A stretch of DNA of 22,764 nt from Priapulus caudatus (Eukaryota > Priapulida > Priapulimorpha > Priapulimorphida > Priapulidae). Numbering within the stretch: the stretch's first letter is position 1; every line of letters begins with the position of its first letter. Shown piece after piece: positions 9,539-20,794 of the stretch. The stretch is from NCBI RefSeq assembly GCF_000485595.1, contig NW_014577328.1, forward strand, positions 11,704-34,467, written 5' to 3'. The notes below the pieces were generated by a model. The model did no database searches. It was not told where the DNA came from and was given only the letters and a program-made list of their open reading frames with translations. A program made the position numbers and the translations under genes.

Positions 9539-11470
9539 TGTTTAGTCTCTACTGGGCCTCCTAGTCCTATGGTATCCGGTGCACGCGTACCGCAACTTCT
9601 GACTATTATCTGGAATATTCTTGTAACGTGTCATAATTGTCAGGTTATGTATGACCTATACATTGTGCGTGCGTAAGGGCGTGCACGCATGCGTGCGTGC
9701 GCGTGCGTGCGCGTGCGTGTGCCTGGTGCACGCGTGTGCGTGCGTGCGCGTTTTATTACCAAATTAACCAAAGAAACCTTGATCATCCAAGTGCACAATA
9801 CACTTTCATTATTCTAGTGATAAATAGTCCAACAAAAACCTTTTCGTTAATTTAGTTCCAGTAATTAATCTAATTGAATAGTACTAGCTTTTACGAGCGT
9901 TTGCTCAGAAGCTCTACCGTTTATGGTATTCTTTCTCGTGAAATCTATTATATAGTTCAAAAGAATGTTGTAAGCATATTAGTGCTTGTATGGCATGGCA
10001 TGCGCTCATTATATAACAAATATAAGTCCATGATAAATTACGTGCTGGATAGGCAAAGCGAATATCATAGTAGTTTATACAATGTGATAAGTATTGAAAA
10101 CACAAGTACCATAAATTAAAATTGGAGATCTAGCACGCAATTATATTTAACACCGCGTAACAATTTTCCATCTAATCATACAATTTCTTTCTCTGCCCCG
10201 ATGATAATTCTTTGCACGTTTACTGGACGAGGTAGTAGAATAAATGCACCTTGGCTTTTTTCTCCAGCCACATCTGTGCAACTGTCAAATAAATCGAGCA
10301 GCTAGTGACGAGAGCGCAAATGTCGCCGCAGCAGCGACGACTCGTCGGATGCTGACAAGACCCGAGTCTCGCGAACCGCTGCGCCTGCTTTTAGCTCAGC
10401 TAATTGCTAATCAACGGGGAGACAGCGCAGCCGCGTTTGAGAAGCCGAGCACGATCACACCTGTCACCGCTCGTCATCGAGGAGTTCCGGTATCAATCAG
10501 CAGCAATAATGTCGCCCGACGATTAGGATTTGAGTTGCCAAGACTCGTTTTTGGGCAGCGTGTACGAACCGAATCAAACAACGATGCGCGAGGACGCCAT
10601 AGCTCTAGCCGACCGCAGAGGACAAACCGTATGGGTGACCTTGTGTCATCGGTTAATTCGTACACCACGCCGATGAGCCTCTCATCTGTATTCACAGGCT
10701 ATCGATCGCCATTCCAGCAGACCGAGAATCGAAATTCGAACACAGGTGCTTACGCCAGTAATAACAATCAACGGCAGAGAGTCTCGCCACTGCACATCGT
10801 AAAATCAACGGAGGATGCTCTAACCGCTCTCAAACATATGAACCGTATGATGGCACTACTGCGCAATCTAGGTGCGAGCCTACCTACTAACATGCCGCAA
10901 ACGCAAGATTTGAGCAAGGACATTGATAAACTTTTAGGCGCATTCGTAGCTGCTAACCCACAACTAGGAATCTCCGCTCCGAGCACGAGTCGCTATGCGA
11001 AACAACCAATTTATCGTTACGTAACACCGACGCCGAACGAATCTCCTACGACTTTATTATTTGCAACACAAGAACACTCGCCGAGCCTGTCAGATGGAGC
11101 CAAACTTAATATGCTTCTGCCAAACAAGAAAACGTCATCATATACACACACAACAAAAGTGGATGACTCCACACCCTCTGACAAACGACACGATGACGAG
11201 GACAACGACACAGTCACTAGTGCTGTGACCGCCACCAACACGTACGATGCGTATGACGTCACTGCCACTACTCTTGCAGAAGATCTAGCCCCGAAAATCG
11301 AGCAAGGCACCGAGCAAGCAGATAAATCGGCAGACGGGACAGCTACAACAACGACGGCGAATCCTCCATACGAAATCCTAAAGAAATTAGCCATCACCGT
11401 AACACTTCATGAACCTATCATCTCAGATTACCACGACCAGCCAGATTGGACCATGAACGAGGAAGCTTAA
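9485..11470 (+). CDS. secreted Ser/Thr-rich RGDS protein, two coding exons (9485-9532, 10268-11470)
   Basis: Exon 1 is ATG at 9485 to 9532, encoding MKVSQLVVVWLSIAYA. This is a short signal peptide ending in an A-x-A cleavage site exactly at the donor GTAAGT (9533-9538). Exon 2 starts at 10268 after CTTGGCTTTTTTCTCCAG. The junction is phase 0, and the reading frame runs to TAA at 11468-11470, giving 416 residues. The ATG at 10244 lies in the intron's polypyrimidine tract and is not the start. The mature protein would begin PHLCNCQ. Other visible features are Ala/Arg-rich segments, an RGDS tetrapeptide (residues 66-69, bases 10415-10426), a Leu/Met-rich probable helix (residues 200-220), then a Thr/Ser/Asp-rich acidic tail with NES and NDT sequons. 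There are almost no cysteines and no membrane segment after the signal. I recognise no family. An extracellular matrix or secreted structural role is inference from signal peptide, composition and RGDS. A partial copy lies at 7870-8004. Confidence 0.65.
9665..9750. repeat. (GTGC)n alternating purine-pyrimidine tract in the intron
   Basis: About 86 bases of GTGC/GCGC/GTGT units inside the 735-base intron of the secreted-protein gene. Strict purine/pyrimidine alternation over most of it makes it a candidate left-handed DNA (Z-DNA) tract. Confidence 0.85.
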
Positions 11471-11483
11471 CCATCATAACGAC

Positions 11484-11489
11484 ATTAAA
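11484..11489 (+). terminator. polyadenylation signal ATTAAA
   Basis: ATTAAA, the most common variant of AATAAA, lies 14 bases after the stop codon at 11470. This would give a very short 3' untranslated region. No canonical AATAAA is nearby. Confidence 0.4.
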
Positions 11490-11570
11490 ATATAATAGAT
11501 ATAATCGAAGACTTTTGATACGAAGACAAGCGCAACAGTTTGGCACGTGTGGCAAGTGTACACTATATAT

Positions 11571-11613
11571 CAAGAGTACATAATAGGAGATAATCTCCTA
11601 TTATGTACTCTTG
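11571..11613. repeat. palindromic element 1 (CAAGAG type)
   Basis: Perfect 20-base arms (11571-11590 and 11594-11613) around a 3-base spacer, starting CAAGAGTACATAATAG. CTATATAT occurs directly on both sides (11563-11570 and 11614-11621), a possible 8-bp target duplication, although it is low in complexity. The left flank, GTACACTATATAT, is shared with element 3 at 19376. Confidence 0.8.
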
Positions 11614-11621
11614 CTATATAT

Positions 11622-12263
11622 ACAACCCATGAACTAGAATCGACGCAAGCCTATACCATACTAATTACGTATAGCCAATGAAACCTCGCGCATAAGACAC
11701 GGACTGACAGCCTGTGGAATTTGACACGCAATCTTTAATGAAACGAGACGCGACGCTACAAACTAACATTACTGTGAGACAGCACGGTATAGATGACAGG
11801 ATGCACCAGCACTCTGCCTTAATGACGGAGCAAACTACGTACGCGATACCTATTGTCTAGGAAATGGCATCGACTTGCAGAGCTACAGTGAAATGTATTT
11901 TGTACACGTAATAACCGAAGCTTACAAATCGCGAAATCATTAATACCAAGGATTTCGTAGTCGAATTGGCATAATTTATTACAGAGTCAGTATTGATTCA
12001 AGGTGATACACAGAATTTCTTTTATCTTGTAGAGATTCGAGTAGTTTTACTCACGCACGCACGCATGAGGACGTCTCGAACGCTCGTTCTATGGAATATA
12101 TGAAATATACGACTCTTGATAGATATCTACATTTTAATACTATTGTTGTGTTGAATCAGAACCATGTATAATCAGGAGTAAATAATTCTACGGTAAGTGA
12201 TTATGAAATTTGTATTCTGGTTTAATATTGGCTTCGATTCCATGGCACGACATACACTAGACC
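11622..12263. other. intergenic, no gene recognised
   Basis: Mixed sequence after palindrome 1. A lone CAGGAGTAAATAATT at about 12174 resembles the arms of the palindrome family but has no complementary partner nearby. Confidence 0.35.
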
Positions 12264-12335
12264 AGGGTGATCCAACCAGGAGCCCACAGGACTCTTGTCG
12301 CCTGCTGTTAACATTTTTCTGGCCTGAAAGAACTG
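12264..12335 (+). mobile_element. degenerate hAT-like terminus (Zaphod/Tip100 style)
   Basis: CAGGGTGATCCAACCAGGAG followed by CCCACAGGACTCTTGTCGCC, then ..TTTTTCTGGCCTG, has the layout of the CAGGGGTGTCCAACCTGCGGCCC hAT end. No partner end or duplication found. The open frame at 12197-12451 crosses it and is not supported as a gene. Confidence 0.4.
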
Positions 12336-12583
12336 ATTATTACACATATCTTAGCGCTACATCGTGGCAAAAGGTAGCGTTTAAGAAAGATCACACGTCA
12401 TACTTCAGCTTCTATTTTCTTACACAATTCCAACAGCATATGCCTGAATAAATTTTTAGTCAATATAATTTTATTACGCTGTGAAATAATAAAGACTTTT
12501 AATAAACAACCTAACATGCATGCACGCAAGCACACGGATTTGGATATAATATAAAATAATATATTATATATATATATATCAGG

Positions 12584-12584
<1 letters not shown>

Positions 12585-12638
<54 letters not shown>
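12585..12638. repeat. (TC)n-(TA)n compound microsatellite
   Basis: About 11 TC units followed directly by about 16 TA units. A further AT-rich run lies just upstream (12545-12580). Confidence 0.95.
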
Positions 12639-12640
<2 letters not shown>

Positions 12641-13901
12641 ATGAACATACAATAACATGAAAAGGGTTTATTCGTGGCATTGATGTGAATTCATAATTTT
12701 CGCAAATGGCAACTAGACGATAGCAGTGAATAGCATGAGCAATGCATTTATTACTCATAATTAGTTTGTATGTATCAGAGGTCGGTACATGCACCCTATT
12801 ACTCCTATTTATACAAGCAAAATATGAACCATCTCTACATCATCGAGTAATATTAAAGATACGCTCAAACTATACAATGTCATTGTCACATCAGAATATG
12901 TATTTTATTGATACTAACACTAAAGACTACGTCACACTTGACAATATTACAACATACACCACGACTAAAAACTGTGCAACAGCCGTCAACAGGGTTTGTA
13001 CTAAATGAATGGAAAATGGTACTCATTGGGTGAAAGTAGATACGACCACAGCATCAACCTTGGCATTACCTAATAGACCTTTGTGAACATTCTGAAGCAG
13101 CAACATTCTAAACATCCTCATCATGTTTCTCTAGATCATGTTTTCTGAACATTCTAACTGCGTCGTTAATATACATATTTTATTGTTAATAATGATATAT
13201 TCTTCTAAATATATAATTATATATATTCTGATATATGTCATATTGTGACGCTATTGGTTATCTTTTTTATTGTACATAAATTATTTGTGGATCGGCTTTG
13301 CTGGTAGGTTGGGGTGAGTTTACGCAGCTCACATGAGATAAAGTGAGGTAAACAATAACAAAGAAGGAAATTGAGAGCAAGCAAGGCATGCACGTAACAA
13401 ACAAATTATGATTACCTGGTTATTGGGACAACGTTTTGTTGACCTCAAAAGTCAATGTTATCATCGACCTCCAGTTTTTGCACAGTTGAATTTCACAATC
13501 CACAAAACACGTTTCCCTCACACATGCAATAATAGAGAGAGCCATTGACAGAAGAGGTGCTGACAGAATGAGTCTTCTCTAATCTTCCAAGGTGTTCACT
13601 CTTCCAGTCCCACGTTGAAATTATTCCCTTCTGCCCTTATCAGTTCTCCGTCCAGCTCTGAAATAACTGGCGGGACTTAGAACTGATGAGGAGAGATAGA
13701 GAGTGTCAGGTATTCCACATCTTCCTTCCATATCCGGTGGCAATAACACATTCTTCTCCTAGTTTTGACGCGTTTGTTGCAAGCTGGAGGAATTACTAAT
13801 TCGCAACAATTAGATATTCATTCCGTATAAGATATTATAAAAGTAATTAATTGAACAGATCAGTTCATCGCAAAATGCTGTTCAAACAAGTCTATTTACC
13901 A
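12639..13901. other. AT-rich intergenic region
   Basis: No gene is supported. The frames at 12742-13008 and nearby have no splice context or recognisable protein. A near-inverted pair of short AT motifs around 13190-13230 is compatible with chance. Confidence 0.35.
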
Positions 13902-13983
<82 letters not shown>

Positions 13984-14001
13984 TTATCTATCTATCTATT
14001 A

Positions 14002-14082
<81 letters not shown>
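13902..14082. repeat. (TCTA)n tetranucleotide microsatellite
   Basis: About 45 units over 181 bases with two point interruptions near 13984 and 14000. Confidence 0.97.
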
Positions 14083-14108
14083 AAATCAGCCTTGTTTTTT
14101 AAAAAGAA

Positions 14109-14330
14109 TTCTTTGTTTTTCCTCCCTCCATCCCTCCCTTTCCTTGCTCCATCCCTATCCGCCTCCCTCCCTCACTCTCTCCCTCGCTCCCTCTATTCCC
14201 TACCATCACTCTATTCCCCTTACTTCATTTCGTTCTTCCTCCCATCCCTCCATTCCTTTCCTGTCCTGTCCAAATAATTTGCTTTCGGTCATCTCTCTCT
14301 CTCCCATTAGTGCCTTTCACCCATTCATCC
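14109..14330. repeat. pyrimidine-rich (CCCT)n-like tract
   Basis: C/T-rich with degenerate TCCC/CCTCCC units for about 220 bases, grading out of the TCTA array. The overlapping frames on both strands, including the minus-strand 173-codon one, are artefacts of this composition. Confidence 0.7.
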
Positions 14331-14479
14331 CTCACTCGTCCTCCCCATGTCTCGTTATTGCTCTCGTTATATTTATAGGAAACGCTGCCTTTTACGACCA
14401 TCACCGAGCATTTGCCCGAGCAATTGACATCATCCCTTCCCTCCGTCCTTCCATCGCTGGAAAATGTCGGAAATGATTC

Positions 14480-14493
14480 GCAACAGGGGGCGC
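14480..14493 (+). promoter_or_regulatory. CTCF-like motif
   Basis: GCAACAGGGGGCGC matches 12 of 14 positions of the bilaterian CTCF core CCASYAGRKGGCRS. It lies in a locally GC-richer stretch. A single motif match can be chance, and CAGGGGGCGCC could also be a transposon end. Confidence 0.25.
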
Positions 14494-14641
14494 CAGTAAT
14501 TGGTGCTTTTGCCGCGCCAGACGACCTCGTTTCATCCTCCCACTGTTCGCCTTCGCGGTCACGTGATGTATATAACAAAGCGACGGTATTCTCAAAAATA
14601 ACTGCCTCCATGTAGGGAGCTCGCACCAGCACCAGCAGAAC

Positions 14642-14660
14642 TATATATATATATATATAT
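14642..14660. repeat. short (TA)n tract
   Basis: About nine TA units followed by further AT-rich sequence to 14681. Confidence 0.9.
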
Positions 14661-14681
14661 TTATAGTATAAATATATATAT

Positions 14682-15282
14682 GTATTAAAACTCGATTTTC
14701 TCTCATGTAGTCTCGAGTTAATGCTATCTCTCACAGATGCACACACTCAGCAGCCAGCAGTAACATAATTGGCTGTCAGTTATTCATGTAGCACTCTGGT
14801 GGAATCTAATATTCAGCAATATTTCATCCGAGACCATTTAAAATTTTCCACGATTCAACATCTGCTGCAACTGGGAAATAAGGGAGGAGGAATAATATGC
14901 CATATTGCATTAGACATAGCTCATTCTTCCTAGAATAGATTAACCAACACCATACATAAACGTACTCTGTACTGTTCCATAGCTATGCATAGGTGGTCAT
15001 GCTGTAGATCAGTACACAAATAGATTAAATGTTACATTCTATATCATTCCTATCATCCACTTGCTACGTGTCACATATATCCTCGGAAAGGCCTTTTCAC
15101 TGCGTTATGGGGTAAAAAGGAACTAGACAGCAACCAACGCTTGCCTGGGGGCCGCTGCCCCGCCGCTATGGGTAAAGTAACAAGAACTAAATGAAATGAC
15201 TGAAAGTAATATGAAATGCTTGCATGCACGCACAAACGCACGTATGCACGCATGATCATGCACAAATGCATGTACACCACAT
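14682..15282. other. intergenic, nothing recognised
   Basis: No gene supported. A short GCATGCACGCA-rich stretch lies at about 15221-15270, just before the next element. Confidence 0.35.
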
Positions 15283-15614
15283 TAAAGGTGGAACGATAAA
15301 GTCAACTCACGATATGATCCGCATAACGCTAAACCTCTCACGATACTTATAAGAGAAACTACCTAGCGAATTACACACCTAACCGGTACTGCCCCAATCA
15401 TGTTAACGCTTACAAATCAGTAGAGTACAACAGCTATTGATTCGAACAGCGAATTGTGTCATGCTACCTGCTACTTGTACCATGCTTTCAAATGATTCAG
15501 TAGTACTGATAGCAAGCAGCTGAGTGCATCGCTAATAGTCAAACGTATTGATGCGTGTATCGTAGAGGGTTGTATTGCGATACCTCAATATATCGATGGA
15601 TCATGCCACCCCTA
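15283..15614. mobile_element. 332-bp hAT-like MITE with 8-bp target duplication
   Basis: The left end reads TAAAGGTGGAACGATA. The right end, read on the minus strand, is TAGGGGTGGCATGATC (11 of 16 identical). Flanking 8-mers are CACCACAT (15275-15282) and CACCACGT (15615-15622), matching 7 of 8, and the match extends two bases further out on the left copy as TA. The right end continues into ATCGATATATTGAGGTATCG, the ATCGATATAT-type sequence common in TAGGGGTG hAT elements. No transposase, so non-autonomous and old. Confidence 0.65.
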
Positions 15615-15622
15615 CACCACGT

Positions 15623-16333
15623 ATACAGGAAATAATCGCAGGAATCCTGGTCGTATTACATGATTTCACATTTGGGGATTTAAACAGACGATGATAGTAA
15701 TGCGTAAGTACGTGGCCCATTCATGTACGTCATTTCCATCTTCTAACAGTCGATTTCATACAGTTACATTACATTAATTTTATAGTTTATCTCTAAATTT
15801 GAATTTTAGAACCCTACACGACCCCCTGAACTTGATTGAACCCATACCTCCTCAACCTGACACCCCCAAAATGCCCTCCTTTGATCCCAGTGCCCCCTTG
15901 CTATCTCTCTCTCTAATATATATATATATATATACATAATACTATAATACTCTGACACTGTAGAGTTGCAAATTAGCTACGTTTTAATTTACAGTTAATC
16001 CTAATATGACGGGCAGCTAATTAGACAGTCTGACTATGCGCAACAATTTTCATCATAATGCTGACACATGAAGCCGTCTTGTCTAAAACCGCAGGTGCGC
16101 TTATCAAATTGGAACAGCACATTTCGAACAAGTTTTGTGCATAGCATTTTAATTAAACTGCACTCATGGTCTTCTTTAAAGCTTAGACACATACAACTTC
16201 TGCACAGAACTCATGTGGTTGATACTGAGCGGCCACTGTACCCACACCAAGGACATACCATCGCACCATCGCACCATTGCACCATGTTGCATGAAGTATC
16301 TACTGCACTCCGTGACAAGTAGATAACTAGACA
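15623..16333. other. intergenic with a (CT)n-(TA)n tract
   Basis: CT and TA units at about 15903-15935. A small GCACCATTGCACCATG-type tandem repeat lies near 16260-16286. No gene supported. Confidence 0.4.
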
Positions 16334-16702
16334 GAGTGCACTCACGGAGAGTGCATACCTCCGCCAACGACATACGCCATACGACTCACGAACACACGAA
16401 TAAGCCACGATATACGCCAGCGTACTGACATGTACACGCTGGCTTGCTGGCTTGCTGAGCCGCTCGTTGCTGCTGCTCGCTAACATGTACACGCTCGCTG
16501 GCTTGCTGACTCGCTGGGTGATATCTATCGACCGCCAATGACATACGACATACGCCATACGCCGCGGCTTGCTGACTCGCTGGCTGGCTGGCTGGCTAAT
16601 ATCGATCGCGCGAACACACAAACACACGAACACACGAACACACTAACACACGAACATACGAGAGCGAAAACATAACCTCCTCCAACTCCGTTGGGCGGAG
16701 GT
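16334..16702 (-). mobile_element. interspersed repeat with ACCTCCGCC(C)AAC inverted termini
   Basis: The plus strand has TACCTCCGCCAACG at 16357-16370 and CGTTGGGCGGAGGTAAC at 16689-16705, an inverted pair. Read on the minus strand it opens GTTACCTCCGCCCAACGGAG, continues GGAGGTTATGTTTTCGCTC and then TGTGTTCG-type units. It closes GGCGGAGGTATGCACTCTCC and GTGAGTGCACTC. I recognise these two ends from a repeat family common in marine animal genomes. The interior holds short tandem modules: GGCTTGCTGACTCGCTGG twice, ACATGTACACGCT twice, and GACATACGCCATACG twice. The long minus-strand frames across it are not genes. Confidence 0.6.
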
Positions 16703-17133
16703 AACAATATAGAAGCATACAGAAGCATATGACTGGCGCAGACAGGGAACACCATGCCTAGGCAGACGTGGTGAAGTGTCTGACACAGCAGTGCTTGTTG
16801 TAGTGAGTTAATAACAACGAAAAAGTCATTTGGCATTCAGATATGCATTGAAGTTAAACATCAAACACAAAACGCCCCAGGGGTTTCGAGCCTCTAACAC
16901 AGAGACATCCGTGGTTTTCAGTCTATATACACTAATTTACTAGTATAAGTTAACTACGATTACGTTGGCTACATTTAAAATTTCATAAAATTGAATGTTT
17001 GGCCGGATGATAAATTTGCATTCACAATGACAAATAAATCTCAATCATGTTTAGCATGTATATTATCATCCTATGACAGACAGCTAAGGAAAGCTACAGT
17101 TGTACAGTAGTAAACACTGCCATCATCATCATT
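16703..17133. other. intergenic, nothing recognised
   Basis: AT-rich sequence without a supported gene, running into a TA tract at 17134-17152. Confidence 0.4.
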
Positions 17134-17156
17134 GTATATATATATATATATACAAT

Positions 17157-17194
17157 CAAGAGCGTATTAAGAAGGCCTTCTTAATACGCTCTTG
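17157..17194. repeat. palindromic element 2 (CAAGAG type), perfect 38-bp palindrome
   Basis: Two 19-base arms with no spacer: CAAGAGCGTATTAAGAAGG followed directly by its reverse complement. It adjoins a (TA)n tract on the left. Read on the minus strand, its flank is GGTACAC directly before CAAGAG, the same flank seen at elements 1 and 3 minus the TA run. No target duplication is visible. Confidence 0.85.
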
Positions 17195-17483
17195 GTGTAC
17201 CAACGGTTGTATAGACATGTTCATGATATCACTGAAGGTTCATTAATTATCATATCAGCAGTTAGACGTTCAGAGGTTTTCCGAGAGAATAATATAAAAT
17301 ACAGGTTTGTTTGATCCATGGAAATTATAGGAATGTACAGAATGATCAATCAGCTAAGATACATCATGTATGGGTTGATATTATTTCTCTACCTTAATGT
17401 TAGCACATTGCAAAGCTCAGAATGAGACTAAATGTCTATCCATAACCACTTCATGGAATAAGTTCACATGCACAAAACACACA
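17195..17483. other. intergenic, nothing recognised
   Basis: Ordinary AT-rich sequence between palindrome 2 and the CA tract. Confidence 0.4.
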
Positions 17484-19367
<1,884 letters not shown>

Positions 19368-19375
19368 ATATATAT

Positions 19376-19452
19376 CAAGAGTGGATAATAGAGATCTATT
19401 CTATAGACTACTATAGAGGACTATAGAGATAGTGGTCTATTATCCACTCTTG
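19376..19452. repeat. palindromic element 3 (CAAGAG type)
   Basis: Arms of 17 perfect bases, starting CAAGAGTGGATAATAGA, enclose about 43 bases rich in CTATAGA units. ATATATAT lies on both sides (19368-19375, 19453-19460), but this is within TA-rich flanks so the duplication is weak evidence. The left flank, GGTACACTATATAT, is shared with element 1. Confidence 0.8.
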
Positions 19453-19460
19453 ATATATAT

Positions 19461-19836
19461 ACATACCTACACTCGTAATATCTTGGTAATATCATAATAT
19501 ACACCATCATTTACAGGTATTATAATTTTACGCGCCACACCTTCACTGCATGGAATACGTAACATGATTGCCTAGAGTATTTTTATATTGTCTAAAGAAT
19601 TATACGTTATTGGTTTTTGACATGTTATATGAAAAACAGCTCACAATTGGGCAAATAAAGGACAAAATATTGATTTTTTTAATAACATCTCAAAGAAAAC
19701 ATATGTCACATGCAGTATACGTCACAGTCAACAATAATATTTTGCAACTACTATTTTCAACCTAACCTTAAATGTCATGTTTACTCTAGCACTGAATAAA
19801 CTTTTATTATATTTATACAATTTAACAAATAGTATT
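19461..19836. other. intergenic, nothing recognised
   Basis: AT-rich sequence between palindromes 3 and 4; no gene supported. Confidence 0.4.
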
Positions 19837-19844
19837 GATAGATT

Positions 19845-19888
19845 CAGGAGCGTATAATGACAAATATATTTGTCATTATACGCTCCTG
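19845..19888. repeat. palindromic element 4 (CAGGAG type), perfect 44-bp palindrome
   Basis: 22-base arms with no spacer, starting CAGGAGCGTATAATGACAAA. The 8-mer GATAGATT occurs immediately before (19837-19844) and again at 19888-19895, where its first G is the last base of the palindrome. This is not a simple-sequence context, so it is good evidence of insertion with a 7-8 bp target duplication. Confidence 0.85.
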
Positions 19889-20130
19889 ATAGATTGTATG
19901 TGCCTGTCTATACCAAAATATACCAAACTACAATATCGGGAATGCTACGGATCGAAGAAATATATACTTTTATACTTTTATTTGGGAGAAAGACACTTGC
20001 TTTTTTATTATTCTATATGCTAAGTACTTCTAAGAGTCGGCGTGTATGGGTTGATGAATCTATAAAACTAATATAACAGACGGATAGGGCTGCGCGGTGC
20101 TGCTACAGCTATACACATCTAATATATATT
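19889..20130. other. intergenic, nothing recognised
   Basis: AT-rich sequence without a supported gene. Confidence 0.4.
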
Positions 20131-20254
20131 TGAGTTCGTATGTATGTATCTTTCCTATAGGCGGCCAAACCGCCCAAGCGATCTGGATGCAATTTTCACA
20201 GGGCCATCTCTTATACCCCGGGCGTGTTCGTAGCTGAAAAAAACCTGTCAAACT
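20131..20254 (+). repeat. fragment of a common interspersed repeat, cut by the gap
   Basis: TATGTATGTATCTTTCCTATAG, then a GGCGGCCAAACCGCC hairpin, then GATCTGGATGCAATTTTCAC and AGGG. I recognise this as the type of module found in many invertebrate repeats (TGTATGTATG.., GATGAAATTTTCAGGG), often in the same family as ACCTCCGCC-ended repeats. The right end runs into the gap, so its limits are unknown. Confidence 0.4.
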
Positions 20255-20264
20255 NNNNNNNNNN
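20255..20264. other. assembly gap
   Basis: Ten N. The true length of missing sequence is not known from the window. Confidence 1.
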
Positions 20265-20310
20265 AAGATATCGGATGATCACTAAATAAATAAATTAATT
20301 AACTAATTAA

Positions 20311-20314
<4 letters not shown>

Positions 20315-20375
<61 letters not shown>
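20315..20375. repeat. (TA)n microsatellite
   Basis: About 30 uninterrupted TA units. Confidence 0.95.
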
Positions 20376-20377
<2 letters not shown>

Positions 20378-20396
20378 TAGCTGTGACTGCTGATAT

Positions 20397-20505
20397 CAGG
20401 AGTGTCATAATAATTATAGACATTATCTATAGATATATCTATAAATATATCTATAGACATCTCTATCTGTGTGTCTATAGACATATCTATATTATGACAC
20501 TCCTG
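20397..20505. repeat. palindromic element 5 (CAGGAG type)
   Basis: Perfect 16-base terminal arms, starting CAGGAGTGTCATAATA, enclose about 77 bases of degenerate CTATAGA/ATATCTATA units that continue the pairing imperfectly. The 8-mer GCTGATAT occurs directly before (20389-20396) and again at 20505-20512, sharing the final G of the element just as at element 4. Confidence 0.8.
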
Positions 20506-20512
20506 CTGATAT

Positions 20513-20794
20513 TACACTGTTATTGCAGTGGCTGCTTCTGCTGTTGTTGCTGCTGGTGATGTAGTTACTACTGCAATCCTTGACAATCTATTTTTTAATG
20601 ACTGGTCTTGTGTAAGACAAAAATATTTACTCAACTCCAAGTCAAGTGCATGGATGCTACTATGAGCACTGCTAAGTGAGCATATGGTATAGGAATATCA
20701 TAAGTGTGTTCTTTCTAAAATATCGCTAGACTGTTAGATAATTAACCAACAAACAAGTTTTCGACCGATGTTGCAGTCATAATGTCATTGCAGG
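20513..20794. other. intergenic, nothing recognised
   Basis: Contains a short (CTG/TTG)-rich stretch near 20530-20560. No gene supported. Confidence 0.4.

Noticed and set aside
10244-10267. ATG at 10244 as the start of the long reading frame
   Set aside because: The eight codons are CTTGGCTTTTTTCTCCAG-type intron end. The upstream signal-peptide exon joins in phase at 10268 and explains the gene better.
10540-10580. Neuropeptide-like segment LGFELPRLVFG after Arg-Arg
   Set aside because: The Gly is not followed directly by a basic cleavage pair, and the match to PRL-type peptides is too short.
11571-11613. Palindromes as microRNA precursors
   Set aside because: Loops of 0-3 bases are too small for a pre-miRNA hairpin, and no flanking stem extends far enough.
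12174-12190. Sixth member of the palindrome family (CAGGAGTAAATAATT)
   Set aside because: No complementary arm nearby; a single arm is not enough. The CAGGAGTAGG at 228 lies inside the coding frame and was dropped for the same reason.
13902-14082. CRISPR array
   Set aside because: It is a 4-base simple repeat without spacers, in a eukaryotic context.
13851-14102. Frame encoding repeated Ile-Tyr-Leu-Ser
   Set aside because: Translation of the (TCTA)n array.
14225-14746. 173-codon minus-strand frame
   Set aside because: Runs through a pyrimidine-rich tract and a TA tract; composition artefact with no recognisable domain.
16211-16633. 140-codon minus-strand frame
   Set aside because: Lies within the ACCTCCGCC-ended repeat and its tandem modules.
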